Positions 39,001-46,761 are shown, counted from the stretch's first letter. The stretch is 64,000 bases of DNA from Winogradskyella luteola (GCF_019203985.1 NZ_JAGSPD010000008.1:120837-184836); one strand, 5' to 3'. Notes: generated by a model not told the origin, from the letters alone. Program-made: numbers and translations.

Positions 39001-40402
39001 TAAAAAGGCTTACAATACTATGGTAGATATTGTAACCATGATAAAGCGTATTCAGTTTGGTTATACCGAAAATAATGGTACATTTTTACCAGGCTACTTG
39101 CCAACACCAGGTTTTATTGGGACGTTACGACCAACTGTGGGCTATACATTTGGAAGTCAAAGAGATATTAGAGATGTTGTTGCTAGAGAAGGTTGGTTAA
39201 CTACATTTCCGGAGTTTAATCAACAGTATACGGAAGTTACCAACAAAACATTGGATTATTCAATTAATTTAGAACCAATGCGAGATCTTAAAATAGACTT
39301 GATTGGTAACAGAACATATACAGAAAATATTACGCAAAACTTTAGAGGTTTAGACAATGACGGAGATGGATTTAGCGACGAGTATGAAGATTTAATTACC
39401 AATTCATTTGGTAACTTTAACATTTCTACGGCATTAATAAAAACAGCATTTAGTAAAAGTGATGAAAATCAATCTGTTGCTTTCGATGATTTTAGAGCAA
39501 ATAGACTGGTTATAGCTAACCGTTTAGCAAGAGAATTTTATGGCAATACACCCTTTGGTACTGATTCAGAAGGCTATCCTGAAGGTTTTGGAAAAAACAG
39601 TCAACGTGTATTGTTACCAGCATTTTTAGCAGCTTATCAAGGTTCAGACCCAGAAAAGATAACCACTAGAGCCTTTAGAGATGTGCCAATTCCTAATTGG
39701 ACGTTGAAGTACACAGGGCTAATGAAAATCCCTTGGTTTAAGAAAACATTCAGACGTTTTTCCATTCAACATGGGTATAGATCGAGATATACCATTAATC
39801 AGTTTAGAACCAATTTGGATTTTGAGCAATACGACACTGGTTTGGATTACGATGATCCACAGAATGCAGATGCGCTTGATCAAGCAGGTAATATAAAAGC
39901 AAGAACACTTTACAGCAATATAAATTTAGAAGAACAATTCAGCCCTTTAATCCGTTTAGAGTTTGAAATGAAAAATTCTATAAAGGTATTGGCAGAAATA
40001 GCTACCGACAGGTTGTTGTCACTAAGCTTTGACAATAATTTAATGACGGAAGTACAGGGAAGAGAGTATACCTTAGGCTTAGGATATCGTATTAAAGATT
40101 TAAGAATTCGTTCTGCATTGGCTGGTCCAAAACAAATTATTAAAAGTGATTTAAATATGAGAGCGGATGTTTCGGTGAGGGACAATAAAACAATCGTTAG
40201 ATATTTAGACTTAGAAAATAATCAAATAACAGCTGGCCAGACAATTTGGGGATTAAAATATACAGCAGATTATGCATTTAGTAAAAATCTCACAGCCATT
40301 TTCTACTTTGACTATACATTTTCTGATTTTGCAATTTCTACATCTTTCCCACAAACATCTATAAGATCAGGTATCACTCTACGCTATAACTTCGGAAATT
40401 AA
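33050..40402 (+). CDS. sprA: SprA, outer-membrane translocon of the type IX secretion system
   Basis: 2,450 residues, matching the very large SprA/Sov family. It starts at a TTG (33050) and has a signal peptide (LALMMLMNVSVFAQ) ending near residue 31. Large beta-barrel segments and family stretches are recognisable (NRTNFTFDFDQRIGMSLLGK near 178, FEGTQGSIDLLSPLSWFLS near 876, and a C-terminal strand ending ITLRYNFGN). SprA forms the huge barrel through which T9SS cargo crosses the outer membrane; in gliding flavobacteria it is also needed to deliver adhesins. It follows ruvA by 5 bp and is followed by gcvH, which has its own promoter. Confidence 0.95.
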   Translation: MNKTNYNHFKSISLYLSLALMMLMNVSVFAQETETEQDSTKTTFAFGKLNMPNPNSIVSKYTYDPILDRYVYTEKIGSFNINYPLILTPAEFQKLVLEEKLKEYYKRMADAAAGQKEGSEEDQKNLLPEFYVNSGLFETIFGGNTINVIPSGYAEVDLGILFSRQDNPAFSPRNRTNFTFDFDQRIGMSLLGKVGTRLQVTANYDTEATFDFQQLIKLEYTPTEDDIVRKIEVGNVNMPLNSSLITGAQSLFGVKTELQFGKTRVTAVFSEQQSQSRSVVAQGGGTLEEFEFFARDYDENRHYFLAQYFRDTYDDALLQYPFIDNQGLQITRVEVWVTNRNNQTDNVRNVLAFQDLGESEAQNIGLNPLPAGFINSLGALPDNGNNDFDPTNIGGAGSLLTEAVRDITNVESGVQVNINEGFDYGKLEAARKLIEGRDYVLHTELGYISLNQRLLNDEVLAVAFQYTRGGEVFQVGEFANDGVDATEVSDGNNGNQVVSNQSLVLKMLKSAVTAVDQPIWDLMMKNIYDTGAFQLSQEDFRLNIFYTEASPLNYITPVEGTTFPPFDNNTPFTGDDSEINETPLIRLFHLDRLNVNNDPQEGGDGFFDYVSNPIITVIPQNGKIVFTKVEPFGRYLFDVLDDDGNPNNNDADYELDTYPNENQEKYVYDLLYKSTKTQALDEAEKNKFEIKGRFKSSGGDGGIPIGAFNVPRGSVRVTAGGRLLVEGIDYTVNYQLGRVEILDEALKASNTPINVSVENNAVFGQQTRRFTGVNVEHQFNENFVLGATLLNLNERPITQKANFNSEPINNTIFGINGNYSTEVPFLTRLVNKLPNVDTDVPSNVSLRGEFAYLLPGAPNGTDFNGEATAYIDDFEGTQGSIDLLSPLSWFLSSRPLTVNGVGENHPSNDNGIENGYDRAFLNWYTIDPIFYSNQRPGGITDDDVSDLYTRRVFIEEIFPEVDIVQGQTSVINTLDLAYYPTERGPYNFDPAAANNPLDPTQSWAGITRQITSTDFEQANVEYIEFWVQDPFLDNPGSTGGKLFVNLGNISEDVLKDGKKQYENGLPEDGNIEFLQTNDPLLPNNPYVVPQNQSLIYTFATTGQERDNQDVGLDGYDDIEEVQLVQDIYADGTIFGEDPAKDNYTYYLNTEGNIFERYKQYNGLEGNTPDLFTDTNRGSTTQPDVEDINRDNTMNTIDSYFEYEVEMNPTNLNINNPQINDVKTRTVTLPNGTQREVRWYQFRLPINEETNRIGGITDIRSVRFARLYLEDFTENTVLRFATLDLVRSDWRRYTLDLDNDTNNNSANAEFNVAIVGVQENDGDYVIPPGVRREELNNNNNIIRQNEQSLVLQACDLEPTDSRGVFKNINVDMRQYKKLRMFLHAEAQEGSTLQEGEIVGFIRMGNDFTQNFYQIEIPLLPTDLVEGGSLEEQVWPEENEINIPLSFLQKIKALGIDNGTLANVDPTYYNVIDGDLNETPLIDGNVPFDDVMTGGAKQQRIAIKGNPNFGDIRVLMVGVKNSNPANSGLNVCGEVWFNELRMSDLENEGGWAAVVSMDSNIADFMDVSVTGRRSTIGFGSIDQGPNERSLEDVKQYDFVTNIQLGKLLPEKWGVQIPFNYAQSEELITPKFDQFYNDLTLESRLDAADNSADEDRIRRQSEDYTKRKSINFIGVRKQRTGDKKKRFYDVENLTFNYSYNKVEHRDFEIENALDQNIRAGVNYNYAFEPLRIEPFKKNDSLFTGKYWKILKDFNFNLLPSSFSVNTDINRQFSKQKFREVELGGDNIGIEELFRRNYTFDFQYAINYNLTDALSLNFTAANTNIVRNYFIDDRINGRQDPNLDVWDGFFDFGDPNIQTQQLQVNYELPLYKIPALSFLRTTYAYNGTFQWQKGSDLNEGLQLEDPDNPGTFNSFNLGHSIQNSNTHNINSTLNMETFYKSVGLVRKGKQRGRTRNSQSRSRRATPDASSENKDEQQQAKDPNKLSTGKKAYNTMVDIVTMIKRIQFGYTENNGTFLPGYLPTPGFIGTLRPTVGYTFGSQRDIRDVVAREGWLTTFPEFNQQYTEVTNKTLDYSINLEPMRDLKIDLIGNRTYTENITQNFRGLDNDGDGFSDEYEDLITNSFGNFNISTALIKTAFSKSDENQSVAFDDFRANRLVIANRLAREFYGNTPFGTDSEGYPEGFGKNSQRVLLPAFLAAYQGSDPEKITTRAFRDVPIPNWTLKYTGLMKIPWFKKTFRRFSIQHGYRSRYTINQFRTNLDFEQYDTGLDYDDPQNADALDQAGNIKARTLYSNINLEEQFSPLIRLEFEMKNSIKVLAEIATDRLLSLSFDNNLMTEVQGREYTLGLGYRIKDLRIRSALAGPKQIIKSDLNMRADVSVRDNKTIVRYLDLENNQITAGQTIWGLKYTADYAFSKNLTAIFYFDYTFSDFAISTSFPQTSIRSGITLRYNFGN

Positions 40403-40417
40403 TTTTAGTTGTTAATT

Positions 40418-40448
40418 TTGAAAAGAAGCGATTAAAAAATTACATTTG
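40418..40448 (+). promoter_or_regulatory. Promoter for gcvH
   Basis: TTG at 40418-40420, 20 nt, then TACATTTG at 40441-40448: an exact Bacteroidota -33/-7 arrangement, 28 bp before the gcvH start. It allows gcvH and the overlapping VanZ-like gene to be expressed apart from sprA. Confidence 0.7.
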
Positions 40449-40475
40449 CTTTATTAATATTTATATAACTTCAAA

Positions 40476-40856
40476 ATGAATATACCATCAGAATTAAAGT
40501 ACACTAAAGATCACGAATGGATAAAAATTGATGGCGATGTTGCCAAAGTTGGTATTACAGATTTTGCCCAAGGCGAATTGGGGGATATTGTCTATGTAGA
40601 AGTAGATACTTTAGATGAAACGCTTGATATTGAAGAGGTTTTTGGTACTGTTGAGGCTGTTAAAACTGTTTCTGATTTGTTTTTGCCTTTGTCAGGAGAA
40701 ATTATTGAATTCAACGAAAATCTAGAAGACGAACCAGAAAAAGTAAATACAGATCCTTATGGTGATGGATGGATGATAAAGCTGAAAATATCCGATGCTT
40801 CCCAAGTAGATGGTTTGTTGTCTGCTGAGGATTACAAAGCCCTTATTAGTGGTTAA
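40476..40856 (+). CDS. gcvH: Glycine cleavage system H protein
   Basis: 126 residues, normal GcvH length. It opens with the family start [17 protein letters not shown], and the lipoyl-lysine motif lies in [14 protein letters not shown] (Lys near residue 67). GcvH is the lipoylated carrier that shuttles the aminomethyl group between the P, T and L proteins of glycine cleavage. None of its partner genes is nearby. The gap to sprA (73 bp) is too short for a glycine riboswitch. The stop overlaps the start of the VanZ-like gene. Confidence 0.96.
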   Translation: MNIPSELKYTKDHEWIKIDGDVAKVGITDFAQGELGDIVYVEVDTLDETLDIEEVFGTVEAVKTVSDLFLPLSGEIIEFNENLEDEPEKVNTDPYGDGWMIKLKISDASQVDGLLSAEDYKALISG

Positions 40857-41211
40857 AAAGTTGTTTTTAACAGCTTCAATAGTTTATACTATTGCGCTTG
40901 TTATTGCAAGCCTGGTCAATCTTAACAGTGTGCCGAGTTTGGGTTCATCTTTTGATGACAAAATTTACCATTGTATTGCTTATCTCGGACTTGCATTTTT
41001 ATGGATGACATATTTTAAACCATCAACCCAAAAGCATATTAAAGTTATTGTATTTATAGGTGTAATTTTATTTGGTATTATTTTAGAACTGGTTCAGCAT
41101 CTAATCAATCCAAACAGAACATACGATAATTACGATTTAATGGCCAACTGCATAGGAGTATTACTTGGCACATTAATTGCAGTGAGATTACAGATAATTA
41201 CGTTAAAATAA
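40849..41211 (+). CDS. VanZ-like small membrane protein
   Basis: 120 residues from a GTG at 40849 that overlaps the gcvH stop by 8 bases; an upstream ATG at 40810 lies deep within gcvH and adds no membrane-like sequence. Four hydrophobic segments (about 5-22, 38-52, 64-80 and 100-115) and the family residues [24 protein letters not shown] and [15 protein letters not shown] identify the VanZ/teicoplanin-resistance-like family. The function of most members outside enterococci is unknown. The gcvH-vanZ overlap is typical of flavobacteria. Confidence 0.8.
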   Translation: MVKKLFLTASIVYTIALVIASLVNLNSVPSLGSSFDDKIYHCIAYLGLAFLWMTYFKPSTQKHIKVIVFIGVILFGIILELVQHLINPNRTYDNYDLMANCIGVLLGTLIAVRLQIITLK

Positions 41212-41276
41212 TATCAAGTGTTGCATTTTTAGTTATTATTTAGTTAAATTAGCCACACTCTATAAAGATAAACACT

Positions 41277-42005
41277 ATGGAACATAAAAAGAATCCAAAA
41301 TCCGATGTAAGTCGTAATAGCTCACTCTATTTTGCGGTTGGACTTGCCTTAATGTTGGCTATTTCATACATGGCAATTAATTACAAATCGTATGATAAGA
41401 AAGACGTTGTTGCAGATACCCTCAATTTAGATGACGAGTTAGAAGAGGAAATACCGATTACGCAACAATTGGTTACGCCACCACCTCCACCACCTCCACC
41501 ACCAGCTCCACCAGAAATCATCGAAGTTGTGGAAGATGATGTAGAGGTAGAGGAAACAGTAGTTGAATCTACTGAAACTGAAATGGAAACAGAAATTGTA
41601 GAAGTAGAAGAGGTAGCTGTAGCAGAAGTAGAGGAAGTTCTCGAGGTGCCTTTTTCAGTCATTGAAAATGTTCCTGTCTTTCCTGGTTGTGAAAACGAAA
41701 AAGGCAACGAAGCTAAAAAAGCCTGTATGTCTGAGAAAGTAAAAAAGATGGTAAATAGAAAGTTTAACAAAGATCTTGCTGGCGATTTAGGATTACAGCC
41801 AGGTAAAAAGAAGATTTTTGTGTCTTTTAAAATAGATAAGAATGGAAATGTAGTACAAGTTGGTGCACGTGGTCCACATCCTGCTCTAGAAAAAGAAGCA
41901 AAACGTGTTATTAATCTTTTGCCTAAGATGAAACCAGGTAAACAAAGAGGTAAAGCCGTTATTGTACCATACTCATTACCAATTGTATTCCAAGTACAAG
42001 ACTAA
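41277..42005 (+). CDS. TonB-like energy transducer with proline-rich spacer
   Basis: 242 residues. A cytoplasmic head with Lys residues, one membrane helix (about 17-36), an acidic segment, a run of nine prolines (near 63-71) and a Glu/Val-rich spacer lead to a C-terminal TonB_C-like domain (about 130-242). That domain starts VPVFPGCENEKGNEAKKACM with a Cys pair and ends LPIVFQV. TonB proteins transmit proton-motive force from ExbBD to outer-membrane transporters; no exbBD is adjacent. This gene, the next one and remB share the same terminal domain. A clear terminator follows. Confidence 0.88.
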   Translation: MEHKKNPKSDVSRNSSLYFAVGLALMLAISYMAINYKSYDKKDVVADTLNLDDELEEEIPITQQLVTPPPPPPPPPAPPEIIEVVEDDVEVEETVVESTETEMETEIVEVEEVAVAEVEEVLEVPFSVIENVPVFPGCENEKGNEAKKACMSEKVKKMVNRKFNKDLAGDLGLQPGKKKIFVSFKIDKNGNVVQVGARGPHPALEKEAKRVINLLPKMKPGKQRGKAVIVPYSLPIVFQVQD

Positions 42006-42030
42006 AAAATTTAAATACATTACATATAAA

Positions 42031-42062
42031 AATCCCGTTCAAAATTAATTGAACGGGATTTT
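42031..42062 (+). terminator. Terminator after the first TonB-like gene
   Basis: A 12-bp perfect stem, AATCCCGTTCAA (42031-42042) and TTGAACGGGATT (42049-42060), loop AATTAA, flanked by A and T runs. Confidence 0.9.
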
Positions 42063-42121
42063 CGTTTTGGTATGCTTATTGTGACTTTATCATAATATTA
42101 ACATTTTAAATCACATGTATT

Positions 42122-42919
42122 ATGAAAAATTCTAAAAAAACCTTCAGTGGTGTTGGTCAGAACACTACTGAAGTAAAGAAATCACAAAAGCATGATGCAA
42201 ATTTACAAAAAAACTCAACCCTATATTTCCAAATAGGGTTGATTCTTTGTTTATTGGGCACTTATGCACTTTTTGAAATGCAGTTTCAAGACAGTAAAAT
42301 TGTTGTTGATAGTTTAACGGTTGAAGAAGTTGCGACTATTGATGTCGCCCCAGATTACAGGGTTAAAGTTGAGCAAAAGAATGAACCGAAATCTAAAGTA
42401 GAGCGCAGTAATAAAATAATTGATAAGGTTAAAGAAGTATCAAATGAAACTAAAATAGTAGAAAAAGAACTTTTTACGCCAGATTCTTCAGATCAACCCT
42501 CAGAACCAGCAAACCCTGGGGACTTTTCAGAGAATAATGACCCTGTAGATGATGAAGTCTTTGTTCCTTTTCCATTAATAGAAAAAGTACCTGTTTATCC
42601 AGGTTGTGAAAAGTACGATTCTAATGAAGCACGCAAAGAATGCATGTCTAAAAAGATTACCAAATTAGTTGGGAGAAAATTCAATACAAGTGTCGGTGAG
42701 AGATATGGTATTACTGGCCTGCAAAAAATTCAAACGCAATTTACAGTAGATAAAAATGGAAATGTTACCGATGTTAAGGTAAGGGCTCCGCACCCAGCAC
42801 TAGAAAAAGAAGCAAAACGAGTTATAGATAAGATACCACATATGAAGCCGGGTATTCAAAAAGATAAACCAGTAGGCGTAATTTATACACTTCCTATTAC
42901 TTTTCAGGTAAATAATTAA
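42122..42919 (+). CDS. Second TonB-like protein, without proline-rich spacer
   Basis: 265 residues, a diverged tandem copy of the preceding gene. One membrane helix (about 36-55) is followed by a Lys/Glu/Ser-rich spacer that lacks a poly-proline run, then the terminal domain with VPVYPGCEKYDSNEARKECM (near 157), VGRKFN and the matching APHPALEKEAKRVIDKIP segment. The C-terminal domain is clearly homologous to that of its neighbour. Without the rigid proline spacer it may not span the periplasm in the same way, so a separate partner is likely. It has its own terminator, so the two genes are probably regulated apart. Confidence 0.85.
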   Translation: MKNSKKTFSGVGQNTTEVKKSQKHDANLQKNSTLYFQIGLILCLLGTYALFEMQFQDSKIVVDSLTVEEVATIDVAPDYRVKVEQKNEPKSKVERSNKIIDKVKEVSNETKIVEKELFTPDSSDQPSEPANPGDFSENNDPVDDEVFVPFPLIEKVPVYPGCEKYDSNEARKECMSKKITKLVGRKFNTSVGERYGITGLQKIQTQFTVDKNGNVTDVKVRAPHPALEKEAKRVIDKIPHMKPGIQKDKPVGVIYTLPITFQVNN

Positions 42920-42941
42920 AAATGTATACTTTTCAACATTC

Positions 42942-42972
42942 AAAACCGTTAGCAAAATGCTAACGGTTTTTT
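42942..42972 (+). terminator. Terminator after the second TonB-like gene
   Basis: A 13-bp perfect stem, AAAACCGTTAGCA (42942-42954) and TGCTAACGGTTTT (42958-42970), with a 3-nt loop and trailing T residues. Confidence 0.9.
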
Positions 42973-43030
42973 GTTTTAGGCATACTGAAAAAAATAAGTA
43001 TCTTTCTGCCTTCAAAACAACGTCTTTTTT

Positions 43031-45133
43031 ATGAAGCATATTTGGCTTGTAACGCTTTTACTGACCTCTTTTTTAAGTAGTGCCCAAACAATTTCAACAT
43101 ACGAAAAGCCACCTGTTTTCAGTGAATGCGATTCGCTTGCCGTCAACCAATTAAAATCATGCTTTAACTACTCGCTAAATAACTTCATCTATAAAAATTT
43201 TAACGTACCAAAAGTTGTTGTTGATGAAGATTATAAAGGCGACATACAGGTGCTATTTGAAGTTAATAAAGAAGGAGCGTTTAAAGTAGTCTATACCGAT
43301 GCGCTTTATGACGAATTAAAAGATGAAGCCAAACGTGTCTTTGAGATGCTTCCTAAAATTAAACCTGCAACTTACAATGGCAGGGCAACCTTTATACAAT
43401 ATAGTATTAATATTGCAATTCCTCTGATCGAACCAATTAGGGAAGAAGATAAAATCAAACACGTTCAATTATCAAAAAGTGATAGTCTTAATGCCACTTT
43501 ATCTGATGAATTTGATAAGGTCAATGCAGAGCTTAAACCATACGAAAAACTAGAATATAGTAGTCAATTAAATGTGCCATTTACCCATTCTTACTATGCA
43601 CGATTTGATGACGAGATGAATGCTATAGGGACTAACAGCCACACAGCAGCTAAACCCTTTGTGTATAGTGATGTAGAGCGTTATTATGATATTAAGGCTG
43701 AAAAAGAAAGTTTGGCAAAAGATACAGATTCTTGGTTGGGTAGAAAATTATATAATGAGCACTTAGTAGAGGTACAAGGTAAAGACTATTGGTTTACGGT
43801 AGACCCTATTTTGGATTTGCAAGTTGGGTCAGATGCTGAAGCTGATTACAGTACATGGAATAACACCAGAGGTGTTTTTATACAAGCAGGGTTGGGGAAA
43901 CGTTTCAATTTATCGGCTTCGGTTTACGAAAGTCAAGGCCGCTTTGCAGAATATTTTAATCGTTATGCAGAGAGCTTAAAAGCTTTTGGGCCAGATCCAG
44001 CCATTATACCTGGACGAGGTATCGCTAAACGTTTTAAGGAGAACTCCTATGATTACCCAGTTGCGGAAGCTTATTTATCATATACACCAGCTGATTTTTT
44101 AAATATTCAGTTTGGTCACGGAAAAAACTTTATAGGTGATGGTTATCGTTCCCTGTTTCAAAGCGATGTAGCCAGTCCTTATCCATTTTTAAAATTGAAT
44201 GCTAGTTTCTGGAAAATAAAATACACAAGCACTTGGATGTGGTTAAAGGATGTACGTCCAGAAGTTTTGGAAGACGATGCTTTTTTAACTAAGTATATGG
44301 CAAACCATTATTTGAGTTGGAATGTGTCTAAACGTTTAAACATCGGGTTGTTTGAATCTGTAATGTGGGCAGATACTAACGGAAGGGGTTTTGATGTTAA
44401 TTATCTCAACCCAATTATATTTTTTAGGGCTATTGAGTTCCAAACTGGACAAGGTGCTGGTAACGCAATTCTAGGGTTAAGCGGAAAATACAAATGGAAC
44501 AATAAAGTGAATCTTTACGGACAATTTATTTTAGATGAATTTTCTTTAAGTGATGTTACAGCAGGAAATAAGAGTTGGAAAAACAAGTTCGGCTTTCAAT
44601 TAGGGGCAAAATATTTCAATGCTTTTGGGGTTAATAATTTATTACTTCAGGCTGAATATAACCAAGTGCGTCCATACACCTATTCGCACAATACTGAAAT
44701 TTTAAACTATGCGCATTTCAATCAGCCCATGGCACATCTTTGGGGAGCAAATTTCAGAGAGTTGGTATTAATAGGACGCTATAATTACAAGCGTTGGTTT
44801 GCTGATGCCAAATTCATTATTGGTCAACGTGGATTCGACTTTAATACAGATGAGGATAGCTTTGCTTATGGAGGCGATATCTATACCAATGAAAACAATC
44901 GTGTTGCTGACATAGGTATAACCATAGGGCAGGGAAATAAGACAAATAGTTTTATGACAGAACTACAAGCAGGTTACTTATTGAATCCAGAAACCAACTT
45001 AAAGCTCTTTACAAATATTATCTATAGAGATTTTAACCCTGAGGCCACAACACTTTCCACTATGGCATCAAACACACTTTGGTTCAGTATAGGTGTAAGA
45101 ACAGACTTGTTTAACTGGTATAATGATTTTTAG
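43031..45133 (+). CDS. remB: RemB-like gliding motility protein with N-terminal TonB_C-like domain
   Basis: 700 residues: signal peptide (LLLTSFLSSAQ), then residues 25-135 homologous to the terminal domain of the two upstream TonB-like proteins (PPVFSECDSLAVNQLKSCF, then DEAKRVFEMLPKIKPATYNG), then a long beta-rich segment resembling Wzi/capsule-assembly outer-membrane barrels (LNIQFGHGKNFIGDGYRSLF near 355; LYGQFILDEFSL). This matches RemB, a cell-surface protein linked to gliding in Flavobacterium johnsoniae. RemB identity rests on recalled similarity and locus context; the barrel and N-terminal domain are seen directly. Located 2.6 kb after sprA. Confidence 0.75.
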   Translation: MKHIWLVTLLLTSFLSSAQTISTYEKPPVFSECDSLAVNQLKSCFNYSLNNFIYKNFNVPKVVVDEDYKGDIQVLFEVNKEGAFKVVYTDALYDELKDEAKRVFEMLPKIKPATYNGRATFIQYSINIAIPLIEPIREEDKIKHVQLSKSDSLNATLSDEFDKVNAELKPYEKLEYSSQLNVPFTHSYYARFDDEMNAIGTNSHTAAKPFVYSDVERYYDIKAEKESLAKDTDSWLGRKLYNEHLVEVQGKDYWFTVDPILDLQVGSDAEADYSTWNNTRGVFIQAGLGKRFNLSASVYESQGRFAEYFNRYAESLKAFGPDPAIIPGRGIAKRFKENSYDYPVAEAYLSYTPADFLNIQFGHGKNFIGDGYRSLFQSDVASPYPFLKLNASFWKIKYTSTWMWLKDVRPEVLEDDAFLTKYMANHYLSWNVSKRLNIGLFESVMWADTNGRGFDVNYLNPIIFFRAIEFQTGQGAGNAILGLSGKYKWNNKVNLYGQFILDEFSLSDVTAGNKSWKNKFGFQLGAKYFNAFGVNNLLLQAEYNQVRPYTYSHNTEILNYAHFNQPMAHLWGANFRELVLIGRYNYKRWFADAKFIIGQRGFDFNTDEDSFAYGGDIYTNENNRVADIGITIGQGNKTNSFMTELQAGYLLNPETNLKLFTNIIYRDFNPEATTLSTMASNTLWFSIGVRTDLFNWYNDF

Positions 45134-45167
45134 TTTTTGGGGCTGCATATAAAACTATGACCTTACG

Positions 45168-45198
45168 TTGGTTAGAAGTAAATTTCAGACTATCTTTG
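45168..45198 (+). promoter_or_regulatory. Promoter for the ctaB operon
   Basis: TTG at 45168-45170, 20 nt, then TATCTTTG at 45191-45198: an exact match to the Bacteroidota pattern. It lies inside an open frame that extends ctaB upstream, so translation must start further down, which supports the TTG at 45232. Confidence 0.72.
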
Positions 45199-45231
45199 CA
45201 CTCGCTAAGAATAGAACAAAAAACACACGGC

Positions 45232-46125
45232 TTGAGCAGCACAAAATCTTCGGTTTCAACAGCTTCAGCGCTTACGGATTTTAAGGAAATCACAAAAATG
45301 GGATTGTCCATAAGTGTTGTATTTTCTGCAATTGCGGGTTATTTACTAGGTGTAGAGTCCATAAGTTTTACTACGTTGCTGTTATTGGCATTTGGAGGTT
45401 ATTTTATGGTTGGTGCATCCAACGCTTATAACCAAATCATTGAGCGCGATTTAGATGCGCTAATGGATAGAACAAAAAACAGACCTATTCCCTCAGGTCG
45501 TATGTCTGTAAATACAGCATTTGTAATCGCAACATCTTTTACAGTTTTAGGATTGATTACCTTATATGTTATCAACCCCAAAACCGCGATGTATGGTGCA
45601 ATATCCATATTTTTATATACCAGTGTTTACACACCTTTAAAGACAAAAACATCATTAGCTGTTTTTGTTGGTGCATTACCTGGAGCCATTCCTTTTATGT
45701 TGGGTTGGGTAGCAGCACGTAACGATTTTGGTATTGAACCGGGAACTTTATTTGCCATTCAATTCTTTTGGCAGTTTCCACATTTTTGGTCCATTGGTTG
45801 GTTTTTATACGAAGATTACAAAAAAGGGGGCTTTTTTATGTTGCCAACAGGAAAACCAGATAAAGGAACAGCAGTACAGATTATTATGTATAGTGTTTGG
45901 ACGGTTATTGTATCTATAATACCGGTTTTTGGTTTTACAGGAGATTTGAAACTATCTATCGTTGGTGCGGCGTTGGTGTTTTTATTGGGTATGGTAATGT
46001 TGGTATATGCATTTAAATTATTTCAAAAGCGCTCAATTAAAGCCGCCAAACAACTAATGCTGTCTAGCGTATTTTATATTACCATGTTGCAGATTATATA
46101 TGTTGCAGATAAATTTTTAAGATAA
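45232..46125 (+). CDS. ctaB: Protoheme IX farnesyltransferase (heme O synthase)
   Basis: 297 residues from TTG 45232 (LSSTKSSVS...). This start fits the family length of about 300 and lies 34 bp after the promoter; the open frame 25 codons upstream would be untranscribed. UbiA-fold membrane prenyltransferase with nine helices and the substrate motifs NAYNQIIERDLDALMDRTKN (two Asp for magnesium and prenyl diphosphate, near 90) and YTPLKTKTSLAVFVGALPG (near 151). It converts heme B to heme O, the precursor of heme A for the coxA oxidase. The stop codon is directly followed by the next gene's ATG. Confidence 0.94.
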   Translation: MSSTKSSVSTASALTDFKEITKMGLSISVVFSAIAGYLLGVESISFTTLLLLAFGGYFMVGASNAYNQIIERDLDALMDRTKNRPIPSGRMSVNTAFVIATSFTVLGLITLYVINPKTAMYGAISIFLYTSVYTPLKTKTSLAVFVGALPGAIPFMLGWVAARNDFGIEPGTLFAIQFFWQFPHFWSIGWFLYEDYKKGGFFMLPTGKPDKGTAVQIIMYSVWTVIVSIIPVFGFTGDLKLSIVGAALVFLLGMVMLVYAFKLFQKRSIKAAKQLMLSSVFYITMLQIIYVADKFLR

Positions 46126-46725
46126 ATGGATTTAACACAAGGTACACCAGAAGAGAAAAGAGCAAGATCTAAAAAGATGATGCTGTGGTTTGGAATAGGC
46201 TCATTGCTTATGTCTTTTGCTGGTCTAATCAGTGCATTTATAGTAAGTAGCAAACAACGTCTTAATAAAGATTGGCTAAGTGATTTTGAATTACCAGATG
46301 CTTTCTTAATCAGTTTAATATTGATTTTGGTGAGTAGTCTCACCTTTATTATGGCAAAGCGTTCTCTAAAACAGAACAATAGGCAAATGACTGCAATTTG
46401 GTTGTTGGTGACATTGGCTTTGGGAATTGCATTTGTTTTTAGTCAATTTGAAGGCTTCAGGCAAATCATTCAGACGGGTTATAATTTTACTGGGCCGACG
46501 AGCAATATTACCATGTCCTATATTTATTTAATAGCTGTTGTGCATATAGGTCACGTCATTGCTGGGTTGATATGTATAATTGTTGTAATTTATAATCATT
46601 TTAAACAAAAGTATAATGCCAACAATATGTTGGGTTTAGAACTTGCTGCAAATTTTTGGCATTTCGTAGATATACTTTGGCTTGTGCTCTTTTTGTTTTT
46701 ATATTTTTTTAGATATATAATTTGA
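46126..46725 (+). CDS. Heme-copper oxidase subunit III (short form)
   Basis: 199 residues with five membrane helices and the subunit III pattern: KMMLWFGIGSLLMSFAGL at the start and NFWHFVDILWLVLFLFLYF at the end. It abuts ctaB with no gap, so translation is coupled. Subunit III stabilises the catalytic core and helps proton uptake. A second, longer subunit III gene follows; having both is common in flavobacterial oxidase clusters. Confidence 0.88.
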   Translation: MDLTQGTPEEKRARSKKMMLWFGIGSLLMSFAGLISAFIVSSKQRLNKDWLSDFELPDAFLISLILILVSSLTFIMAKRSLKQNNRQMTAIWLLVTLALGIAFVFSQFEGFRQIIQTGYNFTGPTSNITMSYIYLIAVVHIGHVIAGLICIIVVIYNHFKQKYNANNMLGLELAANFWHFVDILWLVLFLFLYFFRYII

Positions 46726-46761
46726 TTATTTTTGTCCAACCTTAAAATTTAAACAAATTCT

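Noticed and set aside
40403..40475. Possible glycine riboswitch before gcvH
   Set aside because: The gap is only 73 bp and is filled by a promoter; no room for a glycine aptamer and no conserved core seen.
41480..41520. Tandem CCACCT repeats considered as a repeat element
   Set aside because: They are codons for the proline-rich TonB spacer in frame.
41381..41770. A 129-codon minus-strand frame with a poly-glycine run
   Set aside because: The glycines are the complement of the proline run in the TonB-like gene; no start signals or family resemblance.
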